A stretch of DNA of 64,000 nucleotides from an uncultured Flavobacteriales bacterium (GTDB taxonomy: Bacteria > Bacteroidota > Bacteroidia > Flavobacteriales_G > Salibacteraceae). Of this stretch, positions 26,078 through 35,306 are shown piece after piece; the stretch's first letter is position 1, and the number at the start of each line of letters is the position of its first letter. The stretch covers positions 1-64,000 of the forward strand of contig CALCCE010000010.1 in assembly GCA_937899835.1 (NCBI GenBank), in the 5' to 3' direction. The notes beneath the pieces are model-generated. The model was given only the letters and a program-made list of their open reading frames with translations. It had not been told where the DNA came from and ran no database searches. The translations under genes and the position numbers were made by a program.

Positions 26078-27090
26078 TTGGCGAGGTGCTGTTGCCACTT
26101 CCAGGCAGAAGCCATCATGGTTTCGAGCGAATATTCCGGTTGCCATTTCAATACCTGAGCCGCTTTATCGGCATTGGCATAGATGGTTTCCACATCGCCG
26201 GCCCTTCGAGGCGAAAAGCGGTAGTTGAGGGCAACTCCGGTTGCCTGCTCAAAAGCTTGAATGATTTCCAGTACCGACATGCCTTTGCCGGTTCCTAAAT
26301 TGAAAACCTCAAACCGTTCGCGTTGGTCCGATTGCTGAATGTGGAGTAAGGCCTGAACGTGCGCCTTTGCAATGTCGACCACGTGGACATAATCCCTGAT
26401 GGGCGTCCCATCCGGGGTGTCGTAATCAGCGCCAAACACCTCCAGACAGGGGCGAAGGCCAATGGCCGTTTCGGTGATAAAAGGAACCAGGTTGTTGGGC
26501 TTGCCAAGGGGCAGTTCACCCAATTTTCCAGAAGGGTGCGCCCCTACTGGATTGAAATAGCGCAGCGAAATACCGGAAAAACTGGGGTGGCTATGGATGT
26601 GATCCCTAAGGATCTGTTCCCCCATCATTTTGGTATAGCCATAAGGTGACTCGATGTTGCCTACCGGGCTATCTTCATCCACTGGCTGATTCCCCGGATT
26701 GCCATAAACGGTGCAAGAAGAAGAGAAAACCAAATGTTTTACGCCCGCCAGGGTACCAAAATGGAGCAGGTTGATGGTAGAGTTGAGGTTGTTTCGGTAG
26801 TAGACCAGCGGTTTTTCTACCGATTCGCCTACTGCTTTGCGCGCAGCAAAGTGAATGATGGCGGTAATGTCCGGGTGCTGTTCAAACAGAATCTGGCAGG
26901 CCTTCACTTCGGATAGGTCCAGATTTTCATTGACCACTTTTTGGCCGGTAATGGCCTCAATACGTTCAAAAGTCTCGGGAACCGCATTTTGAAAGTTGTC
27001 GGCGGAAACCACTTCCATACCGTGATCTAACAATTCGCAAATGGTGTGGGAGCCGATGTATCCCGCTCCTCCGGTTACCAGGACTTTCAT
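26068..27090 (-). CDS. galE: UDP-glucose 4-epimerase
   Basis: An extended SDR of 340 residues (343 if translation starts at the ATG at 27099) that interconverts UDP-glucose and UDP-galactose and supplies galactose for surface glycans. MKVLVTGGAGYIGSHTICEL is the NAD site, VFSSSCTVYGNP holds the catalytic Ser/Thr region, SPYGYTKMMGEQIL the YxxxK pair, and the long GalE-specific segments ISLRYFNPVGAHPSG, LVPFITETAIG, DGTPIRDYVHVVD and FNLGTGKGMSVLEI all occur. This is the full canonical GalE pattern. No clear promoter box was found. Confidence 0.95.
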   Translation of the reverse strand: MKVLVTGGAGYIGSHTICELLDHGMEVVSADNFQNAVPETFERIEAITGQKVVNENLDLSEVKACQILFEQHPDITAIIHFAARKAVGESVEKPLVYYRNNLNSTINLLHFGTLAGVKHLVFSSSCTVYGNPGNQPVDEDSPVGNIESPYGYTKMMGEQILRDHIHSHPSFSGISLRYFNPVGAHPSGKLGELPLGKPNNLVPFITETAIGLRPCLEVFGADYDTPDGTPIRDYVHVVDIAKAHVQALLHIQQSDQRERFEVFNLGTGKGMSVLEIIQAFEQATGVALNYRFSPRRAGDVETIYANADKAAQVLKWQPEYSLETMMASAWKWQQHLANQR

Positions 27091-27216
27091 GCCTTTCACT
27101 TAATGGGGCAAATAAACCAATTTGTGGGTGAAGCATCAAACTTGAACAGCAAGTTCCTTGAATCATGCAAGGGCTGGTTTTTGTAACTTCGTGTGCTTAA
27201 AGCCTGACTTTCCTTT

Positions 27217-28620
27217 ATGAAGACCACCTATTTCGGCGAAATTGGATTCCAGGCCTGGGAAATACTTCTGCTTCCCATCTTGTTTGCCACCATTTTTGTA
27301 ATTGCGGCTCAAATCAAAAACCGCAACATTCAGACTGCGCCTTATTTTCGCTTTCTGTTGCCAGGCATGTTTGCTAAGGTATTTGGTGGCATTTTCTTCG
27401 GTTGTGTCTACGTGTATTATTACCAAGGAGGAGATACCGTTTCGTACTACGAATCCAGTTTAGCTTTCTCTAATTTGATCCAAAAGTCGCCTTATGAGGG
27501 TTTGGAAGCCCTTTTTTCACCCTACAGCAAAGAGGTTAGAGGGCTGTTTGATCATACAACCGGGTACCCCTTAAGCTACATTCACTCCGACATCAGTACG
27601 TTCACCGTTGTACGCTTTGTAACCCCTATTCTAATGCTTTCCATGGAAAGCTATCTCATCACTACAGTACTGATCGCCTGCATTTCATTTGTTGGCATTT
27701 GGAAAGCTTTTGCCTTGTTTCAAGGCTATTATCCCCAACTCACCCGACAGTTGGCCATTGCCTTTCTTTTTGTGCCTTCCGTCATTTTTTGGGGCTCAGG
27801 TATACTTAAAGATACCATCACCTTATCGGCGGCCTGCTGGTTTATAGTAGGGATACATGGCGTTTTTATTGTTCGAAGACGGGTTTTGATGAAAATCGTC
27901 AGCATTCTGGTAGCTTCTTATCTGCTCATTGCCATTAAGCCTTACATCTTCATGGTACTCATTCCCGGAACCCTCATCTGGGTATTATTCAGATGGCTAC
28001 AAGGCCTTAAAAGCCGATTTGCCCGGATTTTGCTGATCCCGTTTATCTATTTGGCTACTGCCGGACTTGGAGTGCTGCTTTTCTCGGTTTTGGGAAATGT
28101 TTTAAATGAATATTCGCTTCAAAACATTGTAGATAAGGCGATAGTGACCCAAACGGACTTAAAGCAGGATTACTACGGACAAAACTCTTTTGACATCGGT
28201 GAGTTGGACCCTACCTTCATCGGCATTGTTTCCAAAGCACCTATCGCCATACTTTTTGGATTGTTCACTCCCTTTCTATGGAACGTCAACAACATTGTCA
28301 TGCTGTTTTCAGCATTGGAGAATTCCATTTTGCTGGTGTTTGTGGTTTGGATTCTTTTTCGGGTAGGTTTTGTAAGAATCGCACGGTACATTTTTAAAGA
28401 TCCGGTGTTGATCTTTACGCTATCGTTCGCAGTGCTTTTTGCCCTTGCTCTCGGACTCACCACACCGAATTATGGAGCTTTGGTGCGGTTTAAAATCCCT
28501 TTGATTCCCTTTTTTGTTGCCAGCCTCTTTATTCTCCAACACTTACGGGAAAGAAAGTTGAAAAAGGTACCGTTTGTACCACGGCCTGCGAATCCAGTTT
28601 CTGAGCCGCCTCAGGCATAA
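27217..28620 (+). CDS. Polytopic membrane protein, possibly Wzy/EpsG-like
   Basis: A 467-residue protein with ten or more hydrophobic helices. Recognisable spots are YYYQGGDTVSYYESS near residue 68, SVIFWGSGILKDTITLSA near 190 and TTPNYGALVRFKIPLIPFFV at the end. This pattern resembles polymerase or ligase-like glycan proteins of Bacteroidota, in which a WxSGxxKD-type motif is common, but I cannot name a family with confidence. It ends convergent with a glycosyltransferase gene (ten-base overlap), next to the asnB glycan block, which lacks another obvious polymerase. A TAACTTCG sequence at 27184-27191, one base off the -7 consensus, may be its promoter. Confidence 0.6.
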   Translation: MKTTYFGEIGFQAWEILLLPILFATIFVIAAQIKNRNIQTAPYFRFLLPGMFAKVFGGIFFGCVYVYYYQGGDTVSYYESSLAFSNLIQKSPYEGLEALFSPYSKEVRGLFDHTTGYPLSYIHSDISTFTVVRFVTPILMLSMESYLITTVLIACISFVGIWKAFALFQGYYPQLTRQLAIAFLFVPSVIFWGSGILKDTITLSAACWFIVGIHGVFIVRRRVLMKIVSILVASYLLIAIKPYIFMVLIPGTLIWVLFRWLQGLKSRFARILLIPFIYLATAGLGVLLFSVLGNVLNEYSLQNIVDKAIVTQTDLKQDYYGQNSFDIGELDPTFIGIVSKAPIAILFGLFTPFLWNVNNIVMLFSALENSILLVFVVWILFRVGFVRIARYIFKDPVLIFTLSFAVLFALALGLTTPNYGALVRFKIPLIPFFVASLFILQHLRERKLKKVPFVPRPANPVSEPPQA

Positions 28621-29822
28621 AGTTCCTGGTAAATTTTTTCGGCAATGTTGAAGTGCCGGTATTGCTGGCCCACGGCTACGATGCGTTTTCGAAGCGCCAA
28701 ACGGTCCTCTTGTAGCAGTTGGTCCATTGCTGCCATGGCTGGTTGGTAGCTCTCAGGTTGTAGCGTTTCCACCACTACTCCAATCCGGTGGCGAGCGATG
28801 ATTTCAGAATCATCGGAAATGCCTTTGGGAAGCATCACGGGTAACCCCATGGCCCAATATTCACCGTCTTTGATGGAAGTACAATACCGTTTGGAAGGTA
28901 CTGGTCTTACCGGGTTGAGGGCGATATCACCCATCCTCAGGTAGTTGGCCACTTCGTGATGGGACTCAATCTGCGTGCTGACTACGTTCTCGGGAATGGC
29001 TTTTTGGGCGCACCACCGATCTACCTCTGCTTTGGGGTTGGGGGTGAGCAATACCGCACGAAAACGGTCGCCCCAGTAATCGAAGGCGGCTTTTAGCCAA
29101 TCAAAGACTTCCTCTTCCAGGTAAATGCCGCCCAGCTTGCCCGCATAAACCGCCACCACTTTATGGTTCAGCTCGAGCTTTTGAACCAAAGCCGGATCGC
29201 GGGGAGCCGCATGGTCGAATTGATCAAAATCTACGCAGGCCGGTTTCACGAAATAGCGATCGAATCGAGCCTGGTATTTTTCCAAGGCATAGCGCTGCAT
29301 GCCTTCGGTAAGGGCAATGACCGCTGTGGCACGTTGACTTTGCCATTTTTCTAACCGGAAGAGAATGCGAAATGCCAAACCGTTTTCTGACCACGTGCCG
29401 TTTTCTACCATCGATTCGGCGTGTGGCTCGTAACTGTCGACCACCAGAGGCCGGCCCGTAAGGCGAGAGAGCAGGTAGCCCAAACCACCTGCTGGGGTGC
29501 ACCATGCGTGGAGGTGCGTCACTTTTTCGTGGCGCACATAGCCGGCCAGGCGGGGAATAAGTCCTAACCAACCCAACAAAGAGCGTATGCCAAAAGGACG
29601 GTATTGATGTGCCAACCACGTTATGCCTTCCGCTTTTAGGCGCTCTTGCTCCATGGCCATCAACTCGGGTGGCATGGGGTCTTCCGCCTTTTCAAGGGTA
29701 AGTAAAATGACCTCACTGCCCTGTGGTAGATGCTTGAGTAAAAGGCGCACGTAGGGTAGGGTATAGGTTTGTACCAAAGCCTCCCGATACTTCCAATAAG
29801 TGAGCACCATCACCTTCTTCAT
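28611..29822 (-). CDS. Glycosyltransferase family 4-like
   Basis: A 403-residue GT-B enzyme. I use the ATG at 29822 (MKKVMVLTYWKYREALVQTY), which overlaps the stop of the GT2 gene by four bases. THLHAWCTPAGGLGYLL, VDSYEPHAESMVENGT and TAVIALTEGMQRY belong to the N-terminal domain; VAVYAGKLGGIYLEEE and the closing YCTSIKDGEYWAMGLPVMLPKG with its Glu to the donor domain. The aspartate/lysine-rich middle is normal. It is the last gene of the asnB block. Donor and acceptor are unknown. Confidence 0.82.
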   Translation of the reverse strand: MKKVMVLTYWKYREALVQTYTLPYVRLLLKHLPQGSEVILLTLEKAEDPMPPELMAMEQERLKAEGITWLAHQYRPFGIRSLLGWLGLIPRLAGYVRHEKVTHLHAWCTPAGGLGYLLSRLTGRPLVVDSYEPHAESMVENGTWSENGLAFRILFRLEKWQSQRATAVIALTEGMQRYALEKYQARFDRYFVKPACVDFDQFDHAAPRDPALVQKLELNHKVVAVYAGKLGGIYLEEEVFDWLKAAFDYWGDRFRAVLLTPNPKAEVDRWCAQKAIPENVVSTQIESHHEVANYLRMGDIALNPVRPVPSKRYCTSIKDGEYWAMGLPVMLPKGISDDSEIIARHRIGVVVETLQPESYQPAMAAMDQLLQEDRLALRKRIVAVGQQYRHFNIAEKIYQELYA

Positions 29823-30682
29823 GGCTTTCCTCCCGTTACAAATCGAAACCAAAATAGGGGACTGGACCAAACAGATAGGACCAGATAGCGCAGAAACGGA
29901 CCGGTTTTACCGTGTTCCCGAAAGGCACCCGCACAAATTTTGAAGATTCTGGCTTTGAATTTTGCCCTGGAGTGTTGCTCGAACAAACCTTTCTCCGTTA
30001 AAACGTTTAAAAAACGAAGATAATCGGCCTCCATCAAATCGAGGTTGCGGTGCATGCTGTTTGGATGCAGACGATAGTAAAGATGAGTTTGCTGCAAACA
30101 CACCACTTTTGAGCTGCGCCCAAACTCAATGAATAACATTTTATCGGCTACGTTCGATAGGAGCGGATGGAAACCACCAATGGAATGGTAGACGGACTTT
30201 CGGCAAAGTAGGTTGGAAGGTATGGTCACCTTGGGGGCAAACTCTAAAATGTCTCGTACCACATGGTCACCATGGCCCTGGTATTGATCGGGTAGTGGTT
30301 TAGAATCGGGGCCAATGGTAGCTACTGCACCGTTGACTAAACCCACGCTTGGCTGAGTGTCCAATACTTCTACCCGGGCTTGCAAGAAATCGGGGTGCCA
30401 AAGGTCGTCGGCGTCTAAAAAGGCAAGGTATTCTCCCTTAGATTGTTGAAAGCCATTGTTTCGGGCAACTGAAACTCCGGCATTGGCCTGGTCGATGACC
30501 TGGAAACGGGCATCCTCGGCTGCGAATTTCCGGGCAATTTGAAGCGTATCGTCTTTGGATCCGTCATTGACCACAATAGCTTCCCAATGCGAATACTTTT
30601 GCTGAAGTACCGAATCGAGGGTTTCGCGCAGGAAGTTCGAAGCGTTGTAGGCCGGAATGATGATCGAGACAAGCGTTCCCAT
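29819..30682 (-). CDS. Family 2 glycosyltransferase (GT-A)
   Basis: A 287-residue inverting glycosyltransferase. LVSIIIPAYNASNFLRETLD, then AIVVNDGSKDDTLQIA with the first Asp, VARNNGFQQSKGEYLAFLDADDLW with the metal-binding DAD, and the rest are textbook GT2. It lacks membrane helices, so it probably extends a lipid-linked glycan at the inner face of the membrane. It lies 26 bases after the neighbouring GT4 gene and overlaps the next by four bases. Confidence 0.92.
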   Translation of the reverse strand: MGTLVSIIIPAYNASNFLRETLDSVLQQKYSHWEAIVVNDGSKDDTLQIARKFAAEDARFQVIDQANAGVSVARNNGFQQSKGEYLAFLDADDLWHPDFLQARVEVLDTQPSVGLVNGAVATIGPDSKPLPDQYQGHGDHVVRDILEFAPKVTIPSNLLCRKSVYHSIGGFHPLLSNVADKMLFIEFGRSSKVVCLQQTHLYYRLHPNSMHRNLDLMEADYLRFLNVLTEKGLFEQHSRAKFKARIFKICAGAFREHGKTGPFLRYLVLSVWSSPLFWFRFVTGGKP

Positions 30683-30708
30683 TGCTTATAAAGTCAGCTT
30701 ACAAGTGC

Positions 30709-31851
30709 TTATTTTTTGGCATCCTCCAAAGCAGATCGGTACAATTCGATGTGGCCTTTCCACATGTTTGAAAATTGGAGGTTGTCTAGTGCATGTTGAT
30801 GGCCCGCATGGGCAATTGTTTGGCACCGCGAAACGTCTTCCCTAAAAAAGCGCAACGCTTTCACAATATCGTCCACATTGTTTTCTTCCAAAATATAGCC
30901 TTCCTCCTGGTGTTTGATCAGGTCTACCGATCCGGTAGGACAAGCTGCCACTGGCACCTGGTTCATCAGAGCTTCTGAAATCGCAAAACCAAAAGGCTCG
31001 CGCAGTGCCGGATGCAGGTAAAGGTTCATGCAGCGGTAGAGGGAAGGCATTTGCCACCGTTCGATCCAATCGAGCATTTGTACGTGGTCTTGCAAGCCTG
31101 CAGCATCAATTTGTTGTTGGAGCTCAGCCTTGAATTGAGGATCGCCCGTTCCGGCAAAAATAAACTTCAGGTCGGGGTAGGTCATCACCAATCGGCTGGC
31201 CGCCTCTACAATGAAACGGTGCCCTTTCCAGTCGATGAGTCGTGCTACGGTGCCGACCACAAAGCGATCGTGCAATTGAAAGCGGTCTTTCAGTTCGGCG
31301 ACATCCTCAGGCGTCCAGGCCGTCATTTTATCATAGGGAAAACCATTTCTAATCAAATGAACTTTGTTCGCTGGTGCTCCTTCCTTTTCCAAAATAAATT
31401 TGCGGTTTTCCGTGGCAACGGCATGAATATGAGTCGCATTTCGGTTGTTGAACCGATCGAACCGAACGTATTTCGGCTGGTAGTAATAGTGGTAAGTTGT
31501 GTCTTGTTTGGTAATGACCCTTACCGGAACTCCTGCCATCCGTGCCGCCAGTTGCGCAGGTAAACTGTCATCAAAAAGGTGCGAATGAACCACATCGGGT
31601 TTTACTTTCCGAAACAGTTTCAGCAACTGCGGGAAGGCCCGAAGCATGTCTCCCTTGCGCTTGGCATCGTTGAATGGAATCCAATAACAGTCGGCCCCAC
31701 GCGCTTGCATGTCATCCAGCATATTCGGGCGTTCCCGGTGCATGGCAATGAACGACATTTTTACCTCCGGGTCTTTGGCTGCGAATTCGGCAAACCAATT
31801 GAAATAAGGCACCGAAGAGTTGTTGGCCATCAAGTGTATGACGTGCATCAA
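30709..31851 (-). CDS. Family 4 glycosyltransferase
   Basis: A 380-residue retaining GT-B enzyme. MHVIHLMANNSSVPYFNWFA opens it (two ATGs in tandem at 31851 and 31848), DVVHSHLFDDSLPAQLAARM marks the acceptor domain, VGTVARLIDWKGHRFIVEA starts the donor domain with the phosphate-binding Arg/Lys, and LYLHPALREPFGFAISEALM supplies the Ex7E pair. All GT4 features are there. It is separated by 100 bases from the preceding gene and 26 from the following one within the asnB block. Confidence 0.92.
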   Translation of the reverse strand: MMHVIHLMANNSSVPYFNWFAEFAAKDPEVKMSFIAMHRERPNMLDDMQARGADCYWIPFNDAKRKGDMLRAFPQLLKLFRKVKPDVVHSHLFDDSLPAQLAARMAGVPVRVITKQDTTYHYYYQPKYVRFDRFNNRNATHIHAVATENRKFILEKEGAPANKVHLIRNGFPYDKMTAWTPEDVAELKDRFQLHDRFVVGTVARLIDWKGHRFIVEAASRLVMTYPDLKFIFAGTGDPQFKAELQQQIDAAGLQDHVQMLDWIERWQMPSLYRCMNLYLHPALREPFGFAISEALMNQVPVAACPTGSVDLIKHQEEGYILEENNVDDIVKALRFFREDVSRCQTIAHAGHQHALDNLQFSNMWKGHIELYRSALEDAKK

Positions 31852-31951
31852 ACGGTCGAGTTAAACAAAGTGGTATGATAAGATTGATTCGCTCGGGGGA
31901 GGTTGTGCCCCTCAATAGGTTGCTCGTTATTGCTTTGGTATCTAAGTCGGG

Positions 31952-33058
31952 TCAAAGGGTTTGAATGAATTGGCCAATCCGGTCGATCAACTTCGGATAA
32001 GCAAGTTGCTGGGCGAAATCGTACCGCTTTTGACGTATTTCCGAATCATCCGAGTCGTTCAGCGATTGGGAACAAAAGTATAAAAATTCGTCCTCCGATT
32101 GTGCGAGGTAAAGCAAGCCTTGCTGTGCGGTAGGCTCCTGGTCTTTCAACCAGGTGCTCACTACCGGGCGGCCCAGGCTTAGGTAGTGGTTGACTTTGAG
32201 CGAATTGAGTTGATTGCCCAACTGGTTTTGTTTCAGGGCCACCAGGCAGAGCCGTGCTTTTAGCAAGTAGGGCTCTAATTGCCGCCATGGAAGCGTGCCC
32301 GTCCATTCTACTTGAGGTAATGCACGCAGCGCCTTCACGTTTTCCTGGTCTTCTGCACTGAAATGTTGCTCCAACACCGGGCCAATGAGTTGTAGGCGGT
32401 AGTCGGGAAAGGCCTTGGCGACTCGCAACAAGAGCTTAAAATCGATGCGCTCGTTGAGGGTACCCATAAGCAGCATGCACTTTTCTGGTGCTGTGGCAAG
32501 CAGGCTCGAAAGCGAACTGCTCGGAGCTGCAATTCCATGAGGCACCTGCAGTTTGGGAATTGAATTTTCTGAAAACTTGGCCTCGATATCGGGGCTCACA
32601 GAGAGCAGGCCATCTACTTCCTGCATCAGCAAGGCTTCCCGTCGGTTCTTGTAAAAATCCATGCTGTGGTACAGCGAAGTGGTAGCGCCCAATTGCCTGG
32701 GAAAAACCAGCCTAAAGGGATCAAAGCTCCAAAAAAGCAGGTTTTTCACTTGCCGGGCCAGTAGCTTGTTTTGAATGGCACCGGCGGTCAATTTTTCGTT
32801 GAGGCGAAACAATTGGTCCTGAGTTCCGGTGAAGGGCAGGACATTGCGGTAGGAAATACGATGGAGCCGGTCTTTGATCCGGTGAATCTTGACCTTAGGT
32901 CGGAGTAGGTGGCCGGGCCGAAAAGGGGCTGGTGGGTCGATGAACCAAACCCGATTGTGCTGAGAAAGAGCGTACGCATAATGGTGTTTGCTGTACCAAA
33001 TGTCGCCCCAGGCTTCGTTGGAGATGATAACGATGTCTCGACCGGTGAGCGACATCAT
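31952..33058 (-). CDS. Glycosyltransferase, GT-B fold (TuaH/GT1-like)
   Basis: A 368-residue protein. DIVIISNEAWGDIWYSKHHY and VWFIDPPAPFRPGH form the start; LLFWSFDPFRLVFPRQLG and SLYHSMDFYKNRREALLMQE with VDGLLSVSPDIEAKF are typical of glycosyltransferases of the TuaH type. The donor half shows CMLLMGTLNERIDFKLL, RLQLIGPV and NSLKVNHYLSLGRPVVSTW. It starts six bases after the epimerase gene. Role: cytosolic sugar transfer for the surface glycan made by this block; specificity unknown. Confidence 0.8.
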   Translation of the reverse strand: MMSLTGRDIVIISNEAWGDIWYSKHHYAYALSQHNRVWFIDPPAPFRPGHLLRPKVKIHRIKDRLHRISYRNVLPFTGTQDQLFRLNEKLTAGAIQNKLLARQVKNLLFWSFDPFRLVFPRQLGATTSLYHSMDFYKNRREALLMQEVDGLLSVSPDIEAKFSENSIPKLQVPHGIAAPSSSLSSLLATAPEKCMLLMGTLNERIDFKLLLRVAKAFPDYRLQLIGPVLEQHFSAEDQENVKALRALPQVEWTGTLPWRQLEPYLLKARLCLVALKQNQLGNQLNSLKVNHYLSLGRPVVSTWLKDQEPTAQQGLLYLAQSEDEFLYFCSQSLNDSDDSEIRQKRYDFAQQLAYPKLIDRIGQFIQTL

Positions 33059-33064
33059 GAAACG

Positions 33065-34015
33065 TTAAACCATCACCTCCGAGTACCACGCCACAAACTT
33101 TTGCAATCCGGTATCCAGGTCGGTTTGCGGGCGGTAGTGAAGCAAACGCCCCGATTTTTCTACGTCTGCACAGGTGCGGGGCACATCGCCCGGCTGTTCG
33201 GGGTGTTGCACAATGTTGGCTGGCTTTCCGGTAGCGCGTTCAATAGCGGCAATCAAATCGCGCAAAGCTACCGTTCGGTTGTTGCCCAAATTGAACACCT
33301 CAAAGGTGCTACCGGTGTAATTCATCGCTCCCTGGATGCCGGAAACGATATCGTCAATGTAAGTGTAGTCGCGCTCGGTGCTACCATCGCCATACATGGT
33401 GATGGGGTCACCGTTTAGAATCGCACGGGTAAACTTGTGGATCGCCAGATCGGGGCGTTGGCGCGGACCAAACACCGTGAAAAAGCGCAAGGCCACAAAC
33501 CGAATGCCGTAGAGGTGGGCATATACCCGACCGATTTGTTCTCCGGTAATTTTGGTGGCGGCATAAATACTGATCGGCCGCAATACCGTATCATCCTCTT
33601 TCCAGGGTACCTCAGGACTAATGCCATAAACACTGCTTGAGGAGGCGTAAACGATGTGCTTGATGCCTTTTTCCTGTGCGTAGTGCATGAGGTTTTGTGT
33701 GCCCAGCACGTTGGTGCGTTGATAGGCTTTGGGGTCGAGAATGCTCGGCCGAACTCCTGCCTTCGCTGCCAGGTGAACAATCTGATCAAAATTTTCATGC
33801 TCCAGCTGCTCCCAAGGCGCTGCTTCACGAATATCACCTTCTATCAGGCGATAGGTGTCGTATTTTTGATGCCCTCGAATGTTATTTTCTTTGATGCTCC
33901 GGTCGTAGAAGTTGGAAAAACTGTCGAGGTTGGTGACCGAATGACCCTCGGCCAACAGCCGGTCGATCAAGTGGCTACCAATGAATCCGGCTCCGCCGGT
34001 TACCAGAATGTTCAT
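33065..34015 (-). CDS. Extended SDR, UDP-glucuronate 4-epimerase-like
   Basis: A 316-residue enzyme; ATG 34015 gives MNILVTGGAGFIGSHLIDRL. YASSSSVYGISPEVPWKEDD, the active-site ISIYAATKITGEQIG with YxxxK, VALRFFTVFGPRQRPDLAI and RDYTYIDDIVSGI are characteristic of the LspL/CapI/GalE-related UDP-GlcA 4-epimerase group rather than GalE itself. It would provide a galacturonic-acid-type donor. The gene has its own -7 box at 34050-34057 and is followed closely by glycosyltransferases. Confidence 0.82.
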   Translation of the reverse strand: MNILVTGGAGFIGSHLIDRLLAEGHSVTNLDSFSNFYDRSIKENNIRGHQKYDTYRLIEGDIREAAPWEQLEHENFDQIVHLAAKAGVRPSILDPKAYQRTNVLGTQNLMHYAQEKGIKHIVYASSSSVYGISPEVPWKEDDTVLRPISIYAATKITGEQIGRVYAHLYGIRFVALRFFTVFGPRQRPDLAIHKFTRAILNGDPITMYGDGSTERDYTYIDDIVSGIQGAMNYTGSTFEVFNLGNNRTVALRDLIAAIERATGKPANIVQHPEQPGDVPRTCADVEKSGRLLHYRPQTDLDTGLQKFVAWYSEVMV

Positions 34016-34049
34016 GCTTTGGAAAGAAGTCGATTGCTGAAGTTGCAAG

Positions 34050-34057
34050 CAAAAATA
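34050..34057 (-). promoter_or_regulatory. -7 promoter box for the UDP-sugar epimerase gene
   Basis: TATTTTTG on the minus strand, an exact TAnnTTTG match ending 34 bases before the ATG at 34015, within a 133-base gap. It suggests that the second half of the asnB block can be transcribed separately. Confidence 0.45.
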
Positions 34058-34148
34058 GTGGTTTCTGGTGCGTCTGCGGTGAAGCTGGATTTCGACTTTT
34101 CAACCTGTGTTTGTGATTTGGGAATTGGCGCTGTGGCCGGAAATAACC

Positions 34149-35306
34149 TCAAATCATTAATCGGTTATAAATCTGGTTGATTTTTCGCAACGATTCCGAC
34201 AATGCTGCACCTTCATAGGCGCATTCGAATGCCCTACTGCTTCTTATGGCTTGTTCCTTTTCAGAAGCTTGTAACACCTTCAGTAAGGTGTTTTTTAACG
34301 CTAACGGGGTGTCCTCTTCGGTGCGCCAAACAGCTTCCGGAGAAAAAAGGTCGTCGTCGTATCCAATGGCACCCATCACCAATGGCCTGCGTAGAATCAT
34401 GCTCTCCAAGGCCGTATTGGGCGTACCATCGGATTGTGGCAGCATTACCACTACTTGAGCTTCCATATAAAGTTGCACCAGGCCCTCCAAATTCTGTTGG
34501 GGCACAAAAGATACCCGCGATTCCAGGTTTAGCGATTGCACCAAATCCCGCACTTTTTGTGCATAGGGCGTACCGGGCCGATCGTCGATCAGGACCAACT
34601 CCAGGTCTTCGTTGGGCAAATGCTCGCAGAGCAGTTGAAAAGCCTGGACGATCAAATCCTGGTTATAAAGCGGGGCCATTGCCCGCGGTGAGAAAATCCG
34701 AAAATTGCCTTTGGGAGCACCATCGTGCTTTTTTGCGGCTGCCTGCAATTCATCTACCGGAACTCCTGTTCTGATCAAATGGAGTTTCGCAGGATCGGTA
34801 AGCTGGCGAAGTACTTCCTGTTGCCGTTTGGAGGTAGAAGTGATGGCCGAAGCACTTGCAATGGTTTTTTCAAAAACCTGCTGCAATTGGCGATAAGCCA
34901 AACGCTGTTTCCAGTTTTCAGGGTTAGAAAAAGTCTGTTGGTAGTCCACCAGCACATCACTGCCACGCGTAGTGATGACGTGCCGGGGAAAGCGCAGGAG
35001 CCAAGGATAATAAGCATGTGGATAAGCATACATGCTGTGGGCAATGTCTATCCGATGTTTTTCAAACACTTGTCGAAGTTGGCGAACGATGGCTTTTCTT
35101 TTGAGCGGGTTGCTGTGTGGATAGAGGGCTGGAAGCAAAGGGTAAATCGGTCCATCGAAACCGTCGGTAAGCCAGGTTTCAGGAGCAATGTTTTCGGTAC
35201 AAAGGAGAATCACCTGGTGTTCTGCAGCTATTCTTCGAATCCACTTCAGGTTGTGTTTGCCGGCCGGATTGGCAAAAAAAGCGATGGAGTAGGAGGCGGA
35301 ACTCAT
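34149..35306 (-). CDS. Glycosyltransferase, GT4-like
   Basis: A 385-residue GT-B protein; I use the ATG at 35306 (MSSASYSIAFFANPAGKHNL), which overlaps the asnB stop by four bases. IDIAHSMYAYPHAYYPWLLR, VITTRGSDVLVDYQQTF and SASAITSTSKRQQEVL mark the acceptor side; FRIFSPRAMAPLYNQDLIVQ, VSFVPQQNLEGLVQLY and MLPQSDGTPNTALESMILRR mark the donor side with the conserved Glu in NTALE. Substrate is unknown. Translational coupling to asnB suggests both act on the same glycan. Confidence 0.85.
   Translation of the reverse strand: MSSASYSIAFFANPAGKHNLKWIRRIAAEHQVILLCTENIAPETWLTDGFDGPIYPLLPALYPHSNPLKRKAIVRQLRQVFEKHRIDIAHSMYAYPHAYYPWLLRFPRHVITTRGSDVLVDYQQTFSNPENWKQRLAYRQLQQVFEKTIASASAITSTSKRQQEVLRQLTDPAKLHLIRTGVPVDELQAAAKKHDGAPKGNFRIFSPRAMAPLYNQDLIVQAFQLLCEHLPNEDLELVLIDDRPGTPYAQKVRDLVQSLNLESRVSFVPQQNLEGLVQLYMEAQVVVMLPQSDGTPNTALESMILRRPLVMGAIGYDDDLFSPEAVWRTEEDTPLALKNTLLKVLQASEKEQAIRSSRAFECAYEGAALSESLRKINQIYNRLMI

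Noticed and set aside
31852-31951. Separate promoter between two glycosyltransferase genes
   Set aside because: No exact TAnnTTTG box was seen in this 100-base gap; it is treated as part of the block.
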